This document shows positions 9,418-18,295 of a DNA stretch of 64,000 nucleotides, one piece after another. Both the position numbers and the translations under genes were made by a program. Under the pieces are notes generated by a model. That model worked only from the letters and a program-made list of their open reading frames with translations. It was not told the origin of the DNA and ran no database searches. Source of the DNA: Lutibacter agarilyticus (GTDB taxonomy: Bacteria; Bacteroidota; Bacteroidia; Flavobacteriales; Flavobacteriaceae); the NCBI RefSeq assembly GCF_900188235.1, contig NZ_FZNT01000001.1, positions 434,001 to 498,000 of the forward strand, written 5' to 3'. The stretch's first letter is position 1. Each line of letters begins with the position of its first letter.

Positions 9418-10491
9418 CTATATTTCTTTGGTTGAATGATAATTTATTAAAAGCAGTACAACTTTATTGTAACCATTAATTCCGTACTGTTGTTTATTAG
9501 CTTTCAAATAAGAATCGTAAAAGATTTTGAAAAATTGTTCAGACCAGTTTTGGTACGATTGCCAAAACTTTTGGCTATTTTGAATGTCTTTTAAAATACC
9601 TTTGTTTAATGTTTGTTTTAAAGCTTCAAATTTCTCGGGTTGTTTTCTGTAAATTTCAAACAAGCAATAGCGTAAAGCCATTAAATAGCCAGAATAATTA
9701 ACATATTTGTTTTTAGAGGTTGTAGCAGCTAAATACCCTACAAAATTAGCCTCTTTTTCTGATGCAATTCCTAATTGATGTGCAATTTCATGACAGCTTG
9801 TTGCAGGATAATTATTCTTCGGAATTAAATAATTTACTTGTGCTTCATTTGTTAGTGGACTAATATAACCAGCAAACCCCATATAAGTTAGGGGTAAACT
9901 AAAAAGAGAGCTTTTTATAGAAGTATTTTTGTAGTTGAACTCTGGATGTATTTTTTCTAATTCTTTATACGAATTTGAAGCTATTTGTTTTATTTCATTT
10001 TTAGTGAAAGGAATAGCAACAACTAATGTGTCGTTTTGAGTAATTAAAGTGTGAACAGTATTTATTTTAGTGATTAAAGTTTCGGTAAACTCAATAAGTT
10101 CAGTATTTGAATACGTAGTTTTATTAAAATTTAAACGTTCAAATAAAGGAGTTCTAAAATAATTTAACCCCCAATTTAGGTGAAAAAAGAAAAAAAGAAT
10201 AGATAAAATAGCGCCCGTTTTAAAAAAAGTTTTTTTAAAATTGATTTTTCTTTTTTTGGTTGCAATGAAGATAGATTTTAAAATATAAAAAATAAGAAAG
10301 GTATAAATAAAGTCGCCAATTGAAAATGGGACCCAACCTAATACAAATCGTAACAAATTAGAAATATAAACATACAACCCGTTCGCATAATATTTCTCAA
10401 CAAAACTTGGGTATTGGGCAATAATTTGCACAAAAGCCCATTGCATAACTAAAAGGATTGTTAATATTTTAGTTGTTTTTTCAACTTTCAT
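9418..10491 (-). CDS. DUF3810 membrane protein with HExxH motif
   Basis: 357-aa protein of the Bacteroidota family DUF3810. Three hydrophobic segments lie near residues 8-28, 45-75 and 90-110, followed by a soluble domain with HEIAH at 234-238 and a glutamate-rich SEKEANF shortly after. This is the gluzincin pattern (HExxH plus downstream Glu), so a zinc peptidase activity is plausible but unproven. It is divergent from dnaB across 261 bp. A TATTTTTG box ends only 4 bp before the ATG, so either the transcript is nearly leaderless or the true start is Met16. Confidence 0.82.
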   Translation of the reverse strand: MKVEKTTKILTILLVMQWAFVQIIAQYPSFVEKYYANGLYVYISNLLRFVLGWVPFSIGDFIYTFLIFYILKSIFIATKKRKINFKKTFFKTGAILSILFFFFHLNWGLNYFRTPLFERLNFNKTTYSNTELIEFTETLITKINTVHTLITQNDTLVVAIPFTKNEIKQIASNSYKELEKIHPEFNYKNTSIKSSLFSLPLTYMGFAGYISPLTNEAQVNYLIPKNNYPATSCHEIAHQLGIASEKEANFVGYLAATTSKNKYVNYSGYLMALRYCLFEIYRKQPEKFEALKQTLNKGILKDIQNSQKFWQSYQNWSEQFFKIFYDSYLKANKQQYGINGYNKVVLLLINYHSTKEI

Positions 10492-10752
10492 TTTTCAAAA
10501 ATATGAAATAATTAATGAGAATTATACGTTTATTAAGTTATTAACAAAAATGAAACTTGTTAACAAGAAATGTGTACAAATAAATATTGATATTTAAGTT
10601 AAAACTGTGTTTTAAAAATTACATTTGTTAACGTAAAAAAACACGAATCTAATTGTTTTTCTAAACAATATGTTTTTATATTGCAACTGAATTTATCGAT
10701 ATTATATCGTAAATTAATATTCTAATAACCAACTATTTATAAATTTAATTGA

Positions 10753-12270
10753 GTGAAGAATTTACAGCCGACACCAGCAAAAAAGTTTAAAAAAAATTCA
10801 GTAATAAGTCTTGAGAAGGGGAAAATTCCGCCTCAAGCAATTGATTTAGAGGAAGCTGTTTTGGGAGCAATGATGATTGATAAAAAAGGGGTTGATGATG
10901 TTATTGATATTATTCATGATGAAGTTTTTTATAAAGAGTCACATCAGTTAATTTATGAAGCTATTTATGCTTTATTTCAAAATACAGAGCCAATTGATTT
11001 ATTATCAGTTTCTAACCAGTTACGAAAAACAGGAAATTTAGAAGCTGCTGGAGGTGATTTTTATTTAGTTGGCTTAACACAAAAAGTATCATCATCAGCG
11101 CATATTGAGTTTCACGCACGTATTATTCTTCAAAAATTTATTCAGCGTAAATTAATCTCAATTTCTTCTGAAATTATTGAGGAAGCGTATGATGAAACAA
11201 TGGATGTTTTTGATTTGTTAGACAATGCTGAAACAAAGCTTTTTGAGGTTACACAAGGAAATCTTAAAAAGGGATCTGAAGATGCTGAGGGTCTTGTAAA
11301 TCAGGCGATTAAAAAGATTCAGGAGATTTCTAACCAAAGTGGAATGAGTGGTGTTGCCACTGGTTTTACACGTTTGGATGAATTAACATCTGGTTGGCAA
11401 CCTTCCGATTTAGTTATTTTAGCTGCACGTCCTGGTATGGGGAAAACAGCCTTTGTAATGTCTATGGCAAAAAATATGGCCATAGATTTTGGAACTCCTG
11501 CAGCCATTTTTTCATTAGAGATGTCCTCGGTACAGCTTATTACTCGTATGATTTCTAGTGAAACGGGTATTTCTTCAGGAAAACTAAGAAAAGGTAATTT
11601 AGAGCCTCACGAGTGGGAGCAATTAAATGTAAAAGTTAAAAACTTATCTAAAGCACCAATTTTTATTGATGATACACCTTCCTTATCTATTTTTGATTTA
11701 CGTGCAAAAGCCCGTCGTTTGGCTTCACAACACGGAATTAAAATTATAATTATTGATTATTTACAATTAATGACAGCTGGTGGTGCTGGTGGAGGAAATC
11801 GAGAACAAGAAATTTCAATGATTTCAAGAAACTTAAAAGCTTTGGCAAAAGAATTATCAATCCCTGTTATTGCTCTTTCACAATTATCTCGTGCGGTTGA
11901 AACGCGTGGAGGTAGTAAAAGACCTTTACTTTCAGATTTACGTGAATCTGGAGCGATTGAGCAAGATGCCGATATTGTTTCATTTATTTTTAGACCTGAA
12001 TATTATGGTTTAACAGAGTGGGACGATGATGAACATTCACCTTGTGAAGGTCAGGCAGAATTTATTGTAGCAAAACACCGTAACGGTGGTTTGGAAAATA
12101 TTCGTTTAAAATTTACAGGGCATTTAGCACAGTTTAGTAATTTAGATGAAGATTATGGAAATGAATTCCAATCTAAAATGAATGTGATTCCTGAAGGTAG
12201 TATTCCAGCAAGTGCCGAAGATGCTTTTGGAGCTCCTGATAACTTAGATGACGGTGATGTACCTTTTTAA
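10753..12270 (+). CDS. dnaB: Replicative DNA helicase DnaB
   Basis: 505-aa hexameric helicase that unwinds DNA ahead of the fork. The N-terminal DnaG-interacting domain (about residues 25-130) is followed by the RecA-like motor with Walker A RPGMGKTAF (Lys231), Walker B IIIIDYLQL and the conserved SDLRESGAIEQDAD. No intein interrupts it. The start is a GTG; an in-frame ATG is not available before the conserved N-terminal domain. Its end overlaps the next gene by 23 bp (or 14 bp if that gene starts at its second Met), suggesting translational coupling. Confidence 0.96.
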   Translation: MKNLQPTPAKKFKKNSVISLEKGKIPPQAIDLEEAVLGAMMIDKKGVDDVIDIIHDEVFYKESHQLIYEAIYALFQNTEPIDLLSVSNQLRKTGNLEAAGGDFYLVGLTQKVSSSAHIEFHARIILQKFIQRKLISISSEIIEEAYDETMDVFDLLDNAETKLFEVTQGNLKKGSEDAEGLVNQAIKKIQEISNQSGMSGVATGFTRLDELTSGWQPSDLVILAARPGMGKTAFVMSMAKNMAIDFGTPAAIFSLEMSSVQLITRMISSETGISSGKLRKGNLEPHEWEQLNVKVKNLSKAPIFIDDTPSLSIFDLRAKARRLASQHGIKIIIIDYLQLMTAGGAGGGNREQEISMISRNLKALAKELSIPVIALSQLSRAVETRGGSKRPLLSDLRESGAIEQDADIVSFIFRPEYYGLTEWDDDEHSPCEGQAEFIVAKHRNGGLENIRLKFTGHLAQFSNLDEDYGNEFQSKMNVIPEGSIPASAEDAFGAPDNLDDGDVPF

Positions 12271-13564
12271 AAACAGCACATATAACTTAAATATTCAACC
12301 AATAATTAAACAATTGTTGGTTGTGTTTTTTTGTTTAGTATCTAATTCTATATTTGCGTCTTTTATTTTAATTCCTATGGATGACGTAACGCAAACGAAT
12401 CATTTAAAAGCTTACGGAATTACGTACTGGTCTTTGGAAAAAGGAAATACAGCAAAGTGGTTGCTAAATTATGAAGGAGGTTCATTTTTATTAGAAGATT
12501 CTGAAGCCACAAGAAATGAATGTAAAATTAGAGGTGTTACTTTTCAAGTTATCTCAGACACGCAAGCCGCAAAAATTTTAGAGGAAATTAGCAGCCCGTC
12601 TAAAAATATGGAAGCGATTGTTTTAGAAAAAGCACCTAAAATTGCGGTATATTCACCAAAAGATAGAATGCCTTGGGATGATGCTGTAACTATGGTTTTA
12701 ACTTATGCTGAAATTCCTTTTGATGTAGTTTATGATGAAGAAGTTTTAAGCGAAAAGTTGCTTTTATATGAGTGGTTACATTTACATCATGAAGATTTTA
12801 CAGGGCAATATGGTAAATTTTATGGCTCTTATAAAATGGCCCCTTGGTATATTGAACAGAAAAAAAATGCAGAAAACTTAGCAGAAAGCTTAGGTTATTC
12901 AAAAGTTTCTCAAGAAAAATTGGTAGTTTCATTAAAAATTAGAGATTTTGTAATTGGTGGCGGATTTATGTTTGCCATGTGTTCAGCAACAGATAGTTTT
13001 GACATTGCACTTTCTGCAGAAGGTGTTGATATTTGTGAAGTTATGTTTGATGGTGATCCTTCAGAAAAAGATTATCAAACAAAAATAGATTACAATAAAA
13101 CCTTTGCTTTTAAAGATTTCACCTTGGTTAAAAACCCTATGGAGTACGAGTTTTCTTCTATTGATATGACACGCAAGCGCTCAAGTATAAAACGAACCTC
13201 AGATTATTTTTCATTGAAAGAATATTCAGCGAAATGGGATCCAATTCCTACAATGTTATGCCAAAATCATACGCAATTGGTGAAAGGTTTTATGGGGCAA
13301 ACAACATCATTTGATCGAGATGCTATCAAATCAAATGTGTTGGTTATGGGTGAAATAAAATCAAATAGAGAAGCACGATATATTCATGGAGTTAAAGGAA
13401 AAGGAATGTTTACATTTTATGGAGGGCACGATCCTGAAGATTATCAGCATAGAGTAGGAGACCCGAAAACAGAATTAGATTTACACCCAAATTCACCTGG
13501 TTACAGATTGATATTAAATAATGTATTGTTTCCTGCTGCAAAAAAGAAAAAACAGAAAACATAA
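12248..13564 (+). CDS. Secreted protein of the flavobacterial family mislabelled asparagine synthetase B
   Basis: 438-aa protein with a hydrophobic export signal near residues 17-38 (LLVVFFCLVSNSIFAS). I recognise the family: Bacteroidota homologues carry conserved EWLHLHHEDFTGQYGKFY and GGHDPEDYQHRVGDP and are often called asparagine synthetase B. None of the features of that enzyme are present: no N-terminal catalytic Cys2, no PP-loop ATP motif. GGGFMFAMCSATDSFD and YGGHDPED resemble glutamine-amidotransferase-like class I folds, so an exported hydrolase-like fold is possible. Met4 (12257) is an alternative start. It overlaps dnaB, a conserved arrangement of unclear meaning. Confidence 0.85.
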   Translation: MTVMYLFKNSTYNLNIQPIIKQLLVVFFCLVSNSIFASFILIPMDDVTQTNHLKAYGITYWSLEKGNTAKWLLNYEGGSFLLEDSEATRNECKIRGVTFQVISDTQAAKILEEISSPSKNMEAIVLEKAPKIAVYSPKDRMPWDDAVTMVLTYAEIPFDVVYDEEVLSEKLLLYEWLHLHHEDFTGQYGKFYGSYKMAPWYIEQKKNAENLAESLGYSKVSQEKLVVSLKIRDFVIGGGFMFAMCSATDSFDIALSAEGVDICEVMFDGDPSEKDYQTKIDYNKTFAFKDFTLVKNPMEYEFSSIDMTRKRSSIKRTSDYFSLKEYSAKWDPIPTMLCQNHTQLVKGFMGQTTSFDRDAIKSNVLVMGEIKSNREARYIHGVKGKGMFTFYGGHDPEDYQHRVGDPKTELDLHPNSPGYRLILNNVLFPAAKKKKQKT

Positions 13565-13627
13565 ACGTGTTAATAACACCACAATAACTTTATTTCAAAA
13601 TAATATTGTATCAAATTTCAAAAAGAG

Positions 13628-13635
13628 TATTTTTG
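13628..13635 (+). promoter_or_regulatory. TAnnTTTG -7 box of the transketolase gene
   Basis: TATTTTTG followed by C, 24 bp upstream of the ATG at 13660, leaving a leader of about 18 nt. Confidence 0.6.
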
Positions 13636-13659
13636 CTTTTTTAAATTAAATAATAAAAA

Positions 13660-14505
13660 ATGTCAACTACACAACAATTAAAAGATTTTGCTCAGCAAGT
13701 AAGAAGAGATATTGTACGAATGGTACACGCAGTAAACTCTGGGCATCCAGGAGGTTCATTAGGTTGTAATGAGTTTTTAACAGTTCTTTATCAGGATGTT
13801 ATGAAGCATTCAACAGATTTTGATATGGATGGAGAAGGGGAGGATTTGTTCTTTTTATCTAACGGGCATATTTCACCAGTTTTTTATAGTGTTTTGGCAA
13901 GAAGTGGTTATTTTCCTGTGGAAGAATTGGCTACGTTTAGAATATTAAATACACGTTTACAAGGGCATCCAACAACACATGAAGGGTTGCCTGGTGTTCG
14001 TATGGCTTCAGGATCTTTAGGTCAGGGAATGAGTGTTGCATTAGGTGCTGCTCAAGCTAAAAAGCTAAATGGAGATGACAGGTTAGTATATACGCTACAC
14101 GGAGATGGTGAGTTGCAAGAAGGTCAAAACTGGGAAGCAATTATGTATGCAGCTGGTAAAAACGTAGATAATTTAATTTCAACTATTGATTATAACGGAC
14201 AGCAAATAGATGGTTCTACAGATCACGTTATGCCAATGGGTGATTTAAAAGCAAAGTTTGAAGCTTTTGGATGGATTGTTTTGGAAGAAGAAAAAGGGAA
14301 TGATATTGAAAGTATTCAAAAAGTTTTAGCTGAAGCTAAATCTTTAACCGGAAACGGAAAACCTGTTTGTATTTTATTACAAACAGAAATGGGTAACGGA
14401 ATTGATTTTATGATGCATACACATGCTTGGCATGGTAAAGCACCAAGTGATGCTCAATTGGAAGATGCTTTAAATCAAAACCCTGCAACATTAGGAGATT
14501 ATTAA
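13660..14505 (+). CDS. Transketolase, N-terminal (TPP-pyrophosphate) subunit
   Basis: 281 aa, corresponding only to the N-terminal half of transketolase. It holds the TPP and metal-binding part: GHPGGSLG near residue 28, GSLGQGMSVALGAA, and GDGELQEGQNWEA with the GDG...N thiamine motif. Many Flavobacteriaceae split the enzyme into two genes, usually adjacent. Here a terminator follows directly and the next gene is bshA, so the C-terminal (pyrimidine-binding plus C-terminal domain) partner is not in this window. Activity in the pentose phosphate pathway requires that partner. The C-terminus (NPATLGDY) looks natural rather than truncated. Confidence 0.92.
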   Translation: MSTTQQLKDFAQQVRRDIVRMVHAVNSGHPGGSLGCNEFLTVLYQDVMKHSTDFDMDGEGEDLFFLSNGHISPVFYSVLARSGYFPVEELATFRILNTRLQGHPTTHEGLPGVRMASGSLGQGMSVALGAAQAKKLNGDDRLVYTLHGDGELQEGQNWEAIMYAAGKNVDNLISTIDYNGQQIDGSTDHVMPMGDLKAKFEAFGWIVLEEEKGNDIESIQKVLAEAKSLTGNGKPVCILLQTEMGNGIDFMMHTHAWHGKAPSDAQLEDALNQNPATLGDY

Positions 14506-14537
14506 ACCTTAGTGTTTAATTTTATATAAATTAACTA

Positions 14538-14573
14538 AAACCTCTTTCATTCAACATTGAAAGAGGTTTTTTT
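14538..14573 (+). terminator. Rho-independent terminator after transketolase N subunit
   Basis: ACCTCTTTCA pairs imperfectly with TGAAAGAGGT around a short loop and is followed by seven T. It closes the transcript before any second transketolase subunit. Confidence 0.82.
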
Positions 14574-14658
14574 GTGATTTTTTAGTACAAGTAACAGTTA
14601 TCATTTGTAAGTTTATAGTTATATTTACGTCTGTTCAAAATAATATTAAACTTAATAA

Positions 14659-15792
14659 ATGAAAATAGGAATTGTTTGTTATCCAACTTTTGGAGGAAGT
14701 GGAGTAGTAGCAACTGAATTAGGAATGGCTTTGGCTCAAAAAGGGCATCACGTACATTTTATCACATATAAACAACCAGTTAGGTTAGATTTTATTTCTA
14801 ATGACATTCATTTTCATGAAGTTTTTGTAGAAGAATACCCTTTATTTCATTTTCAACCTTATGAATTAGCGTTGTCAAGTAAAATGGTTGAAGTTGTAGA
14901 AATGTATGATTTGGAAATTTTACATGTACATTATGCAATTCCGCATGCGTATGCTGCGTATATGGCAAAACAAATGTTGAAAGAAAAAGGGATTGACATT
15001 AAGGTTGTAACTACATTACACGGAACAGATATTACACTTGTAGGAAGTCACCCTAACTATAAAACAGCGGTTGAATTTAGTATCAATAATTCTGATGTAG
15101 TAACTACGGTTTCAGAAAGTTTAAAGAATGATACTTTGCGTTTATTCAACATTAAAAAAGAAATACATGTAATTCATAATTTTATTGATTTTGAAAAATA
15201 TCCTGAAATTCATGCTGAAGAGTGCAAGCGAAATACCATTGCAAAGGATAGTGAACGCATAATTACACATATCAGTAATTTACGCCCGGTTAAAAGAGCA
15301 ACCGATGTTATGGATATTTTTTATAAAATTCAAAAAGTAATTCCATCAAAATTATTATTAGTAGGTGAAGGACCAGATAGGGAAGCTATAGAGTTTCAAG
15401 CAAAACAATTAGGAATTTTGGATCGAGTTTTATTTTTAGGAAATAGTAACGAGGTTAATAAATTACTTTGTTATTCAGACTTGTTTTTACTGCCTTCTGA
15501 AACTGAAAGTTTTGGTTTGGCTGCTTTGGAAGCTATGGCTGCAAGAACACCTGTAATATCAACAAATGCAGGTGGTTTACCTGAAGTAAATATTCAAGGA
15601 GAAACGGGATTTTTAAGCGATGTAGGTGATACCGATGATATGGCTAAAAACGGAATTTTTATTTTAGAAAATGATGAAAGATTGCAGCAGTTTAAGCAAA
15701 ATGCTTTAGCACAGGCAAAACGTTTTAGTTTACAAAACGTTTTACCCGCGTATAAAGAACTGTATCGTGAAGTTGTTGTTGGTTGTTGTTAG
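14659..15792 (+). CDS. bshA: N-acetyl-alpha-D-glucosaminyl L-malate synthase (bacillithiol step 1)
   Basis: 377-aa GT4 glycosyltransferase that joins UDP-GlcNAc to L-malate, the first step of bacillithiol synthesis. The family-specific N-terminus GIVCYPTFGGSGVVATELG is present, with HVHYAIPHA, TTLHGTDITLVG and the GT4 C-terminal nucleotide-sugar motif PSETESFGLAALEAMA. Length matches BshA. bshB and bshC are not in the window, but a YfiT/DinB bacillithiol-transferase-like gene is at 43914, which supports use of this thiol. It converges with aroB, 34 bp apart, with no clear terminator between. Confidence 0.93.
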   Translation: MKIGIVCYPTFGGSGVVATELGMALAQKGHHVHFITYKQPVRLDFISNDIHFHEVFVEEYPLFHFQPYELALSSKMVEVVEMYDLEILHVHYAIPHAYAAYMAKQMLKEKGIDIKVVTTLHGTDITLVGSHPNYKTAVEFSINNSDVVTTVSESLKNDTLRLFNIKKEIHVIHNFIDFEKYPEIHAEECKRNTIAKDSERIITHISNLRPVKRATDVMDIFYKIQKVIPSKLLLVGEGPDREAIEFQAKQLGILDRVLFLGNSNEVNKLLCYSDLFLLPSETESFGLAALEAMAARTPVISTNAGGLPEVNIQGETGFLSDVGDTDDMAKNGIFILENDERLQQFKQNALAQAKRFSLQNVLPAYKELYREVVVGCC

Positions 15793-15826
15793 TTTTAAAA
15801 TATTATATTCTAATCCCTAATCTCGA

Positions 15827-16894
15827 TTAACTATTATAATAATCTAGCGCTTCAATTAATAAGGCTTTATCAACTTTACAGTCAACTTTAAAATTCTCAT
15901 AACTGGTTAAAAGCACAAAGTTTACTTGTCCGCCAACATTCTTTTTGTCGTGAATTAAAAGCTCCATAATAGGATCATAATCAGTCTTGTTAATTTGAAC
16001 TTTTTCATAAATCTTAAGACTTTTCATTTTGATTTCAGCTACTTCTTCCGAAGGAAAATTTAATAGTTTTTCTGAAATATAACATTCTGTAATCATACCA
16101 ATGGCAATAGCCTCACCGTGAGTTAATTTATCTTTCTCTTCAGATTCTAAAAAATACGATTCAATAGCGTGCCCTAAGGTATGTCCAAAATTTAATACTT
16201 TACGTAAACCTCCTTCTTTAGGGTCTTCAGTTACAACTTCGTTTTTAATTTCTATTGAACGGTGAATTAACGTACTAATATTTTCAAGTGAAAGTTCGTC
16301 AAAATTTCTAATTTTATTCCAAATTGTTACGTCATAAGTTAAGCCATATTTAATAATTTCAGCTAAACCCGAGATAATTTCTCTTTCAGGAACTGTATTT
16401 AAGTATTGAGTGTCAATAAGTACCATTTCAGGATCCGAAAACAATCCAATTTGATTTTTCAACACTCCTAAATCAACACCTGTTTTACCGCCAACAGAAG
16501 CATCAACCATGCTTAATAAAGTTGTAGGAATATTAACAAAAGCAATACCTCTTTTAAATGTTGAAGCTACAAAACCACCTAAATCTGTAATTACACCACC
16601 ACCTAAGTTAATCATTAAACTTTTTCGGTCAGCACCCAAATCTGTAAGTGCATGCCATACACCCGAGCAGGTATCTAAATTCTTATTTTCTTCACCAGCT
16701 TCAATTTCAATAATTTCAATTTCTTGAGTGGTTTCAAGAGCTTGTAATAAAATAGGTAGGCAATTTTCGTTGGTATTTTCGTCTACTAAAATAAATATTT
16801 TAGAAGGAGGAGTGTCAATAATATATTTGTTCAATTTAATATATGCGTCTTCTTGAAAATTTACGTAGTAATTATTGGATAATATAGGTTGCAT
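15827..16894 (-). CDS. aroB: 3-dehydroquinate synthase
   Basis: 355-aa NAD- and metal-dependent enzyme of the shikimate pathway, converting DAHP to 3-dehydroquinate. Characteristic motifs are GGGVITDLGGFVAST, PTTLLSMVDASVGGKTGVD and the metal-binding region FGHTLGHAIES and HGEAIAIGM. It converges with bshA and is divergent from proline dehydrogenase (85 bp), with no other aromatic-pathway genes beside it. Confidence 0.96.
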   Translation of the reverse strand: MQPILSNNYYVNFQEDAYIKLNKYIIDTPPSKIFILVDENTNENCLPILLQALETTQEIEIIEIEAGEENKNLDTCSGVWHALTDLGADRKSLMINLGGGVITDLGGFVASTFKRGIAFVNIPTTLLSMVDASVGGKTGVDLGVLKNQIGLFSDPEMVLIDTQYLNTVPEREIISGLAEIIKYGLTYDVTIWNKIRNFDELSLENISTLIHRSIEIKNEVVTEDPKEGGLRKVLNFGHTLGHAIESYFLESEEKDKLTHGEAIAIGMITECYISEKLLNFPSEEVAEIKMKSLKIYEKVQINKTDYDPIMELLIHDKKNVGGQVNFVLLTSYENFKVDCKVDKALLIEALDYYNS

Positions 16895-16955
16895 TTTGGA
16901 TAATATTTTTGTGCAAATTAAGGGTAAAAATATGAAAAAATAAACTGTTTGTAAT

Positions 16956-16963
16956 TATCTTTG
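16956..16963 (+). promoter_or_regulatory. TAnnTTTG -7 box of proline dehydrogenase
   Basis: TATCTTTG, 16 bp upstream of the ATG at 16980, giving a very short leader. Confidence 0.55.
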
Positions 16964-16979
16964 TTAAAACATAATTTGA

Positions 16980-18146
16980 ATGGATAAAATATTTGACAAT
17001 ACAGAGGTTGCCTTTGAAGTAAAATCTAATTCAGAGATTGATAGAGCCTTTTATTTGTTTGAAATGATAAAGCGTGAGCCCTTAGTGAAAATAGGGACAG
17101 CTATGACTAAATTTGCGTTAAAAACGCACTTACCGGTTGAAGGATTGATACGAGCTACCGTATTTGATCATTTTTGTGGCGGTGTTACAGAAATTGATTG
17201 TATGTCAACCATTGAAAAAATGTATTCGAAAGGAGTACATGCTGTTTTAGATTATTCTGCAGAAGGAAAGGAAGATGATGAGCAGTTTGATTTAACAATG
17301 CAAAAAACCTTAAATAACATTAAGTTTGGTAAAGAAAAAGACAGTGTACCCTTTGCTGTTTTTAAACCTACAGGTTTTGGTAGATTAGAAGTCTATAGAA
17401 AATTAACTGAAGGTGAAGTATTAAGCGAACAGGAAATAAACGAATGGAATCGTATAAAAGAAAGATACTACATTGTTTGCAAGGCTGCTTTTGAAAGAGA
17501 TGTACCTTTACTAATTGATGCTGAAGAAACTTGGATGCAAACTGCCGCCGATGATTTAATTGAAGAAATGATGGCTAAATATAATACTGAGAAAGTGATT
17601 GTTTTTGGTACGTTACAATTATACCGTTGGGATCGTTTAGATTATTTGAAGAAACTACATAAAAGAGCTAACGAGCAAGGTTTTAAAATAGGCATGAAAT
17701 TAGTTCGTGGAGCTTATATGGAAAAAGAACGTGAACGTGCTGAAGAAAAAGGCTACAAAGATCCAATTTGTGAAAACAAAGCTGCAACCGATAAAATGTT
17801 TAATAATGTATTAACTTATATGTTTAACAATATTGAAGATATGGCTGTTTTTGCAGGAACGCATAATGAAGAGAGTTCTTATTTATTAATGGATTTATTG
17901 TCAAAATCTTCAATTGATAAAGCTGACAAAAGAATTTGGTTTGGACAGTTATACGGAATGAGTGATCATATTAGTTATAACTTGTCTAAACACGGTTACA
18001 ATGTAGCTAAGTATTTGCCATACGGACCAGTAAGAGACGTGATGCCTTATTTAATTAGACGCGCAGAGGAAAATACATCGGTAGCTGGGCAAACAAATAG
18101 AGAGCTCGAATTATTGAAACGAGAACGAGAACGACGAAAAGTTTAA
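16980..18146 (+). CDS. Proline dehydrogenase
   Basis: 388-aa FAD-dependent PRODH barrel that oxidises proline to pyrroline-5-carboxylate. C-terminal substrate-binding motifs are visible: KLVRGAYMEKER (Arg and Tyr), TGHNEESS-like AGTHNEESS and YLPYGPVRDVMPYLIRRAEEN with the paired arginines that grip the carboxylate. It is the single-domain form rather than the fused PutA, so the P5C dehydrogenase is separate. Its product, glutamate semialdehyde, is also what ornithine aminotransferase (53583) makes. A terminator follows. Confidence 0.94.
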   Translation: MDKIFDNTEVAFEVKSNSEIDRAFYLFEMIKREPLVKIGTAMTKFALKTHLPVEGLIRATVFDHFCGGVTEIDCMSTIEKMYSKGVHAVLDYSAEGKEDDEQFDLTMQKTLNNIKFGKEKDSVPFAVFKPTGFGRLEVYRKLTEGEVLSEQEINEWNRIKERYYIVCKAAFERDVPLLIDAEETWMQTAADDLIEEMMAKYNTEKVIVFGTLQLYRWDRLDYLKKLHKRANEQGFKIGMKLVRGAYMEKERERAEEKGYKDPICENKAATDKMFNNVLTYMFNNIEDMAVFAGTHNEESSYLLMDLLSKSSIDKADKRIWFGQLYGMSDHISYNLSKHGYNVAKYLPYGPVRDVMPYLIRRAEENTSVAGQTNRELELLKRERERRKV

Positions 18147-18167
18147 ATCTTTTTTTAAATATTAATA

Positions 18168-18195
18168 AAGAGCTGTTTTAATGGCTCTTTTTTTA
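18168..18195 (+). terminator. Terminator after proline dehydrogenase
   Basis: AAAGAGC pairs with GCTCTTT over a 10-nt loop and is followed by a T run. Confidence 0.72.
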
Positions 18196-18267
18196 GTTTA
18201 CTGTATATCAATATGTTAATTAAAAATTATTATTTTTAATTGGTGCTGTAAAACAAAATAAAACAAC

Positions 18268-18275
18268 TACTTTTG
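18268..18275 (+). promoter_or_regulatory. TAnnTTTG -7 box of typA
   Basis: TACTTTTG followed by C, 20 bp upstream of the typA ATG. Confidence 0.55.
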
Positions 18276-18295
18276 CAGCTGCTAAAAAACATTAT

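Noticed and set aside
10492..10752. Possible replication origin between DUF3810 and dnaB
   Set aside because: Only one weak DnaA-box-like sequence (TTGTACACA reverse) and no cluster, no dnaA or dnaN nearby.
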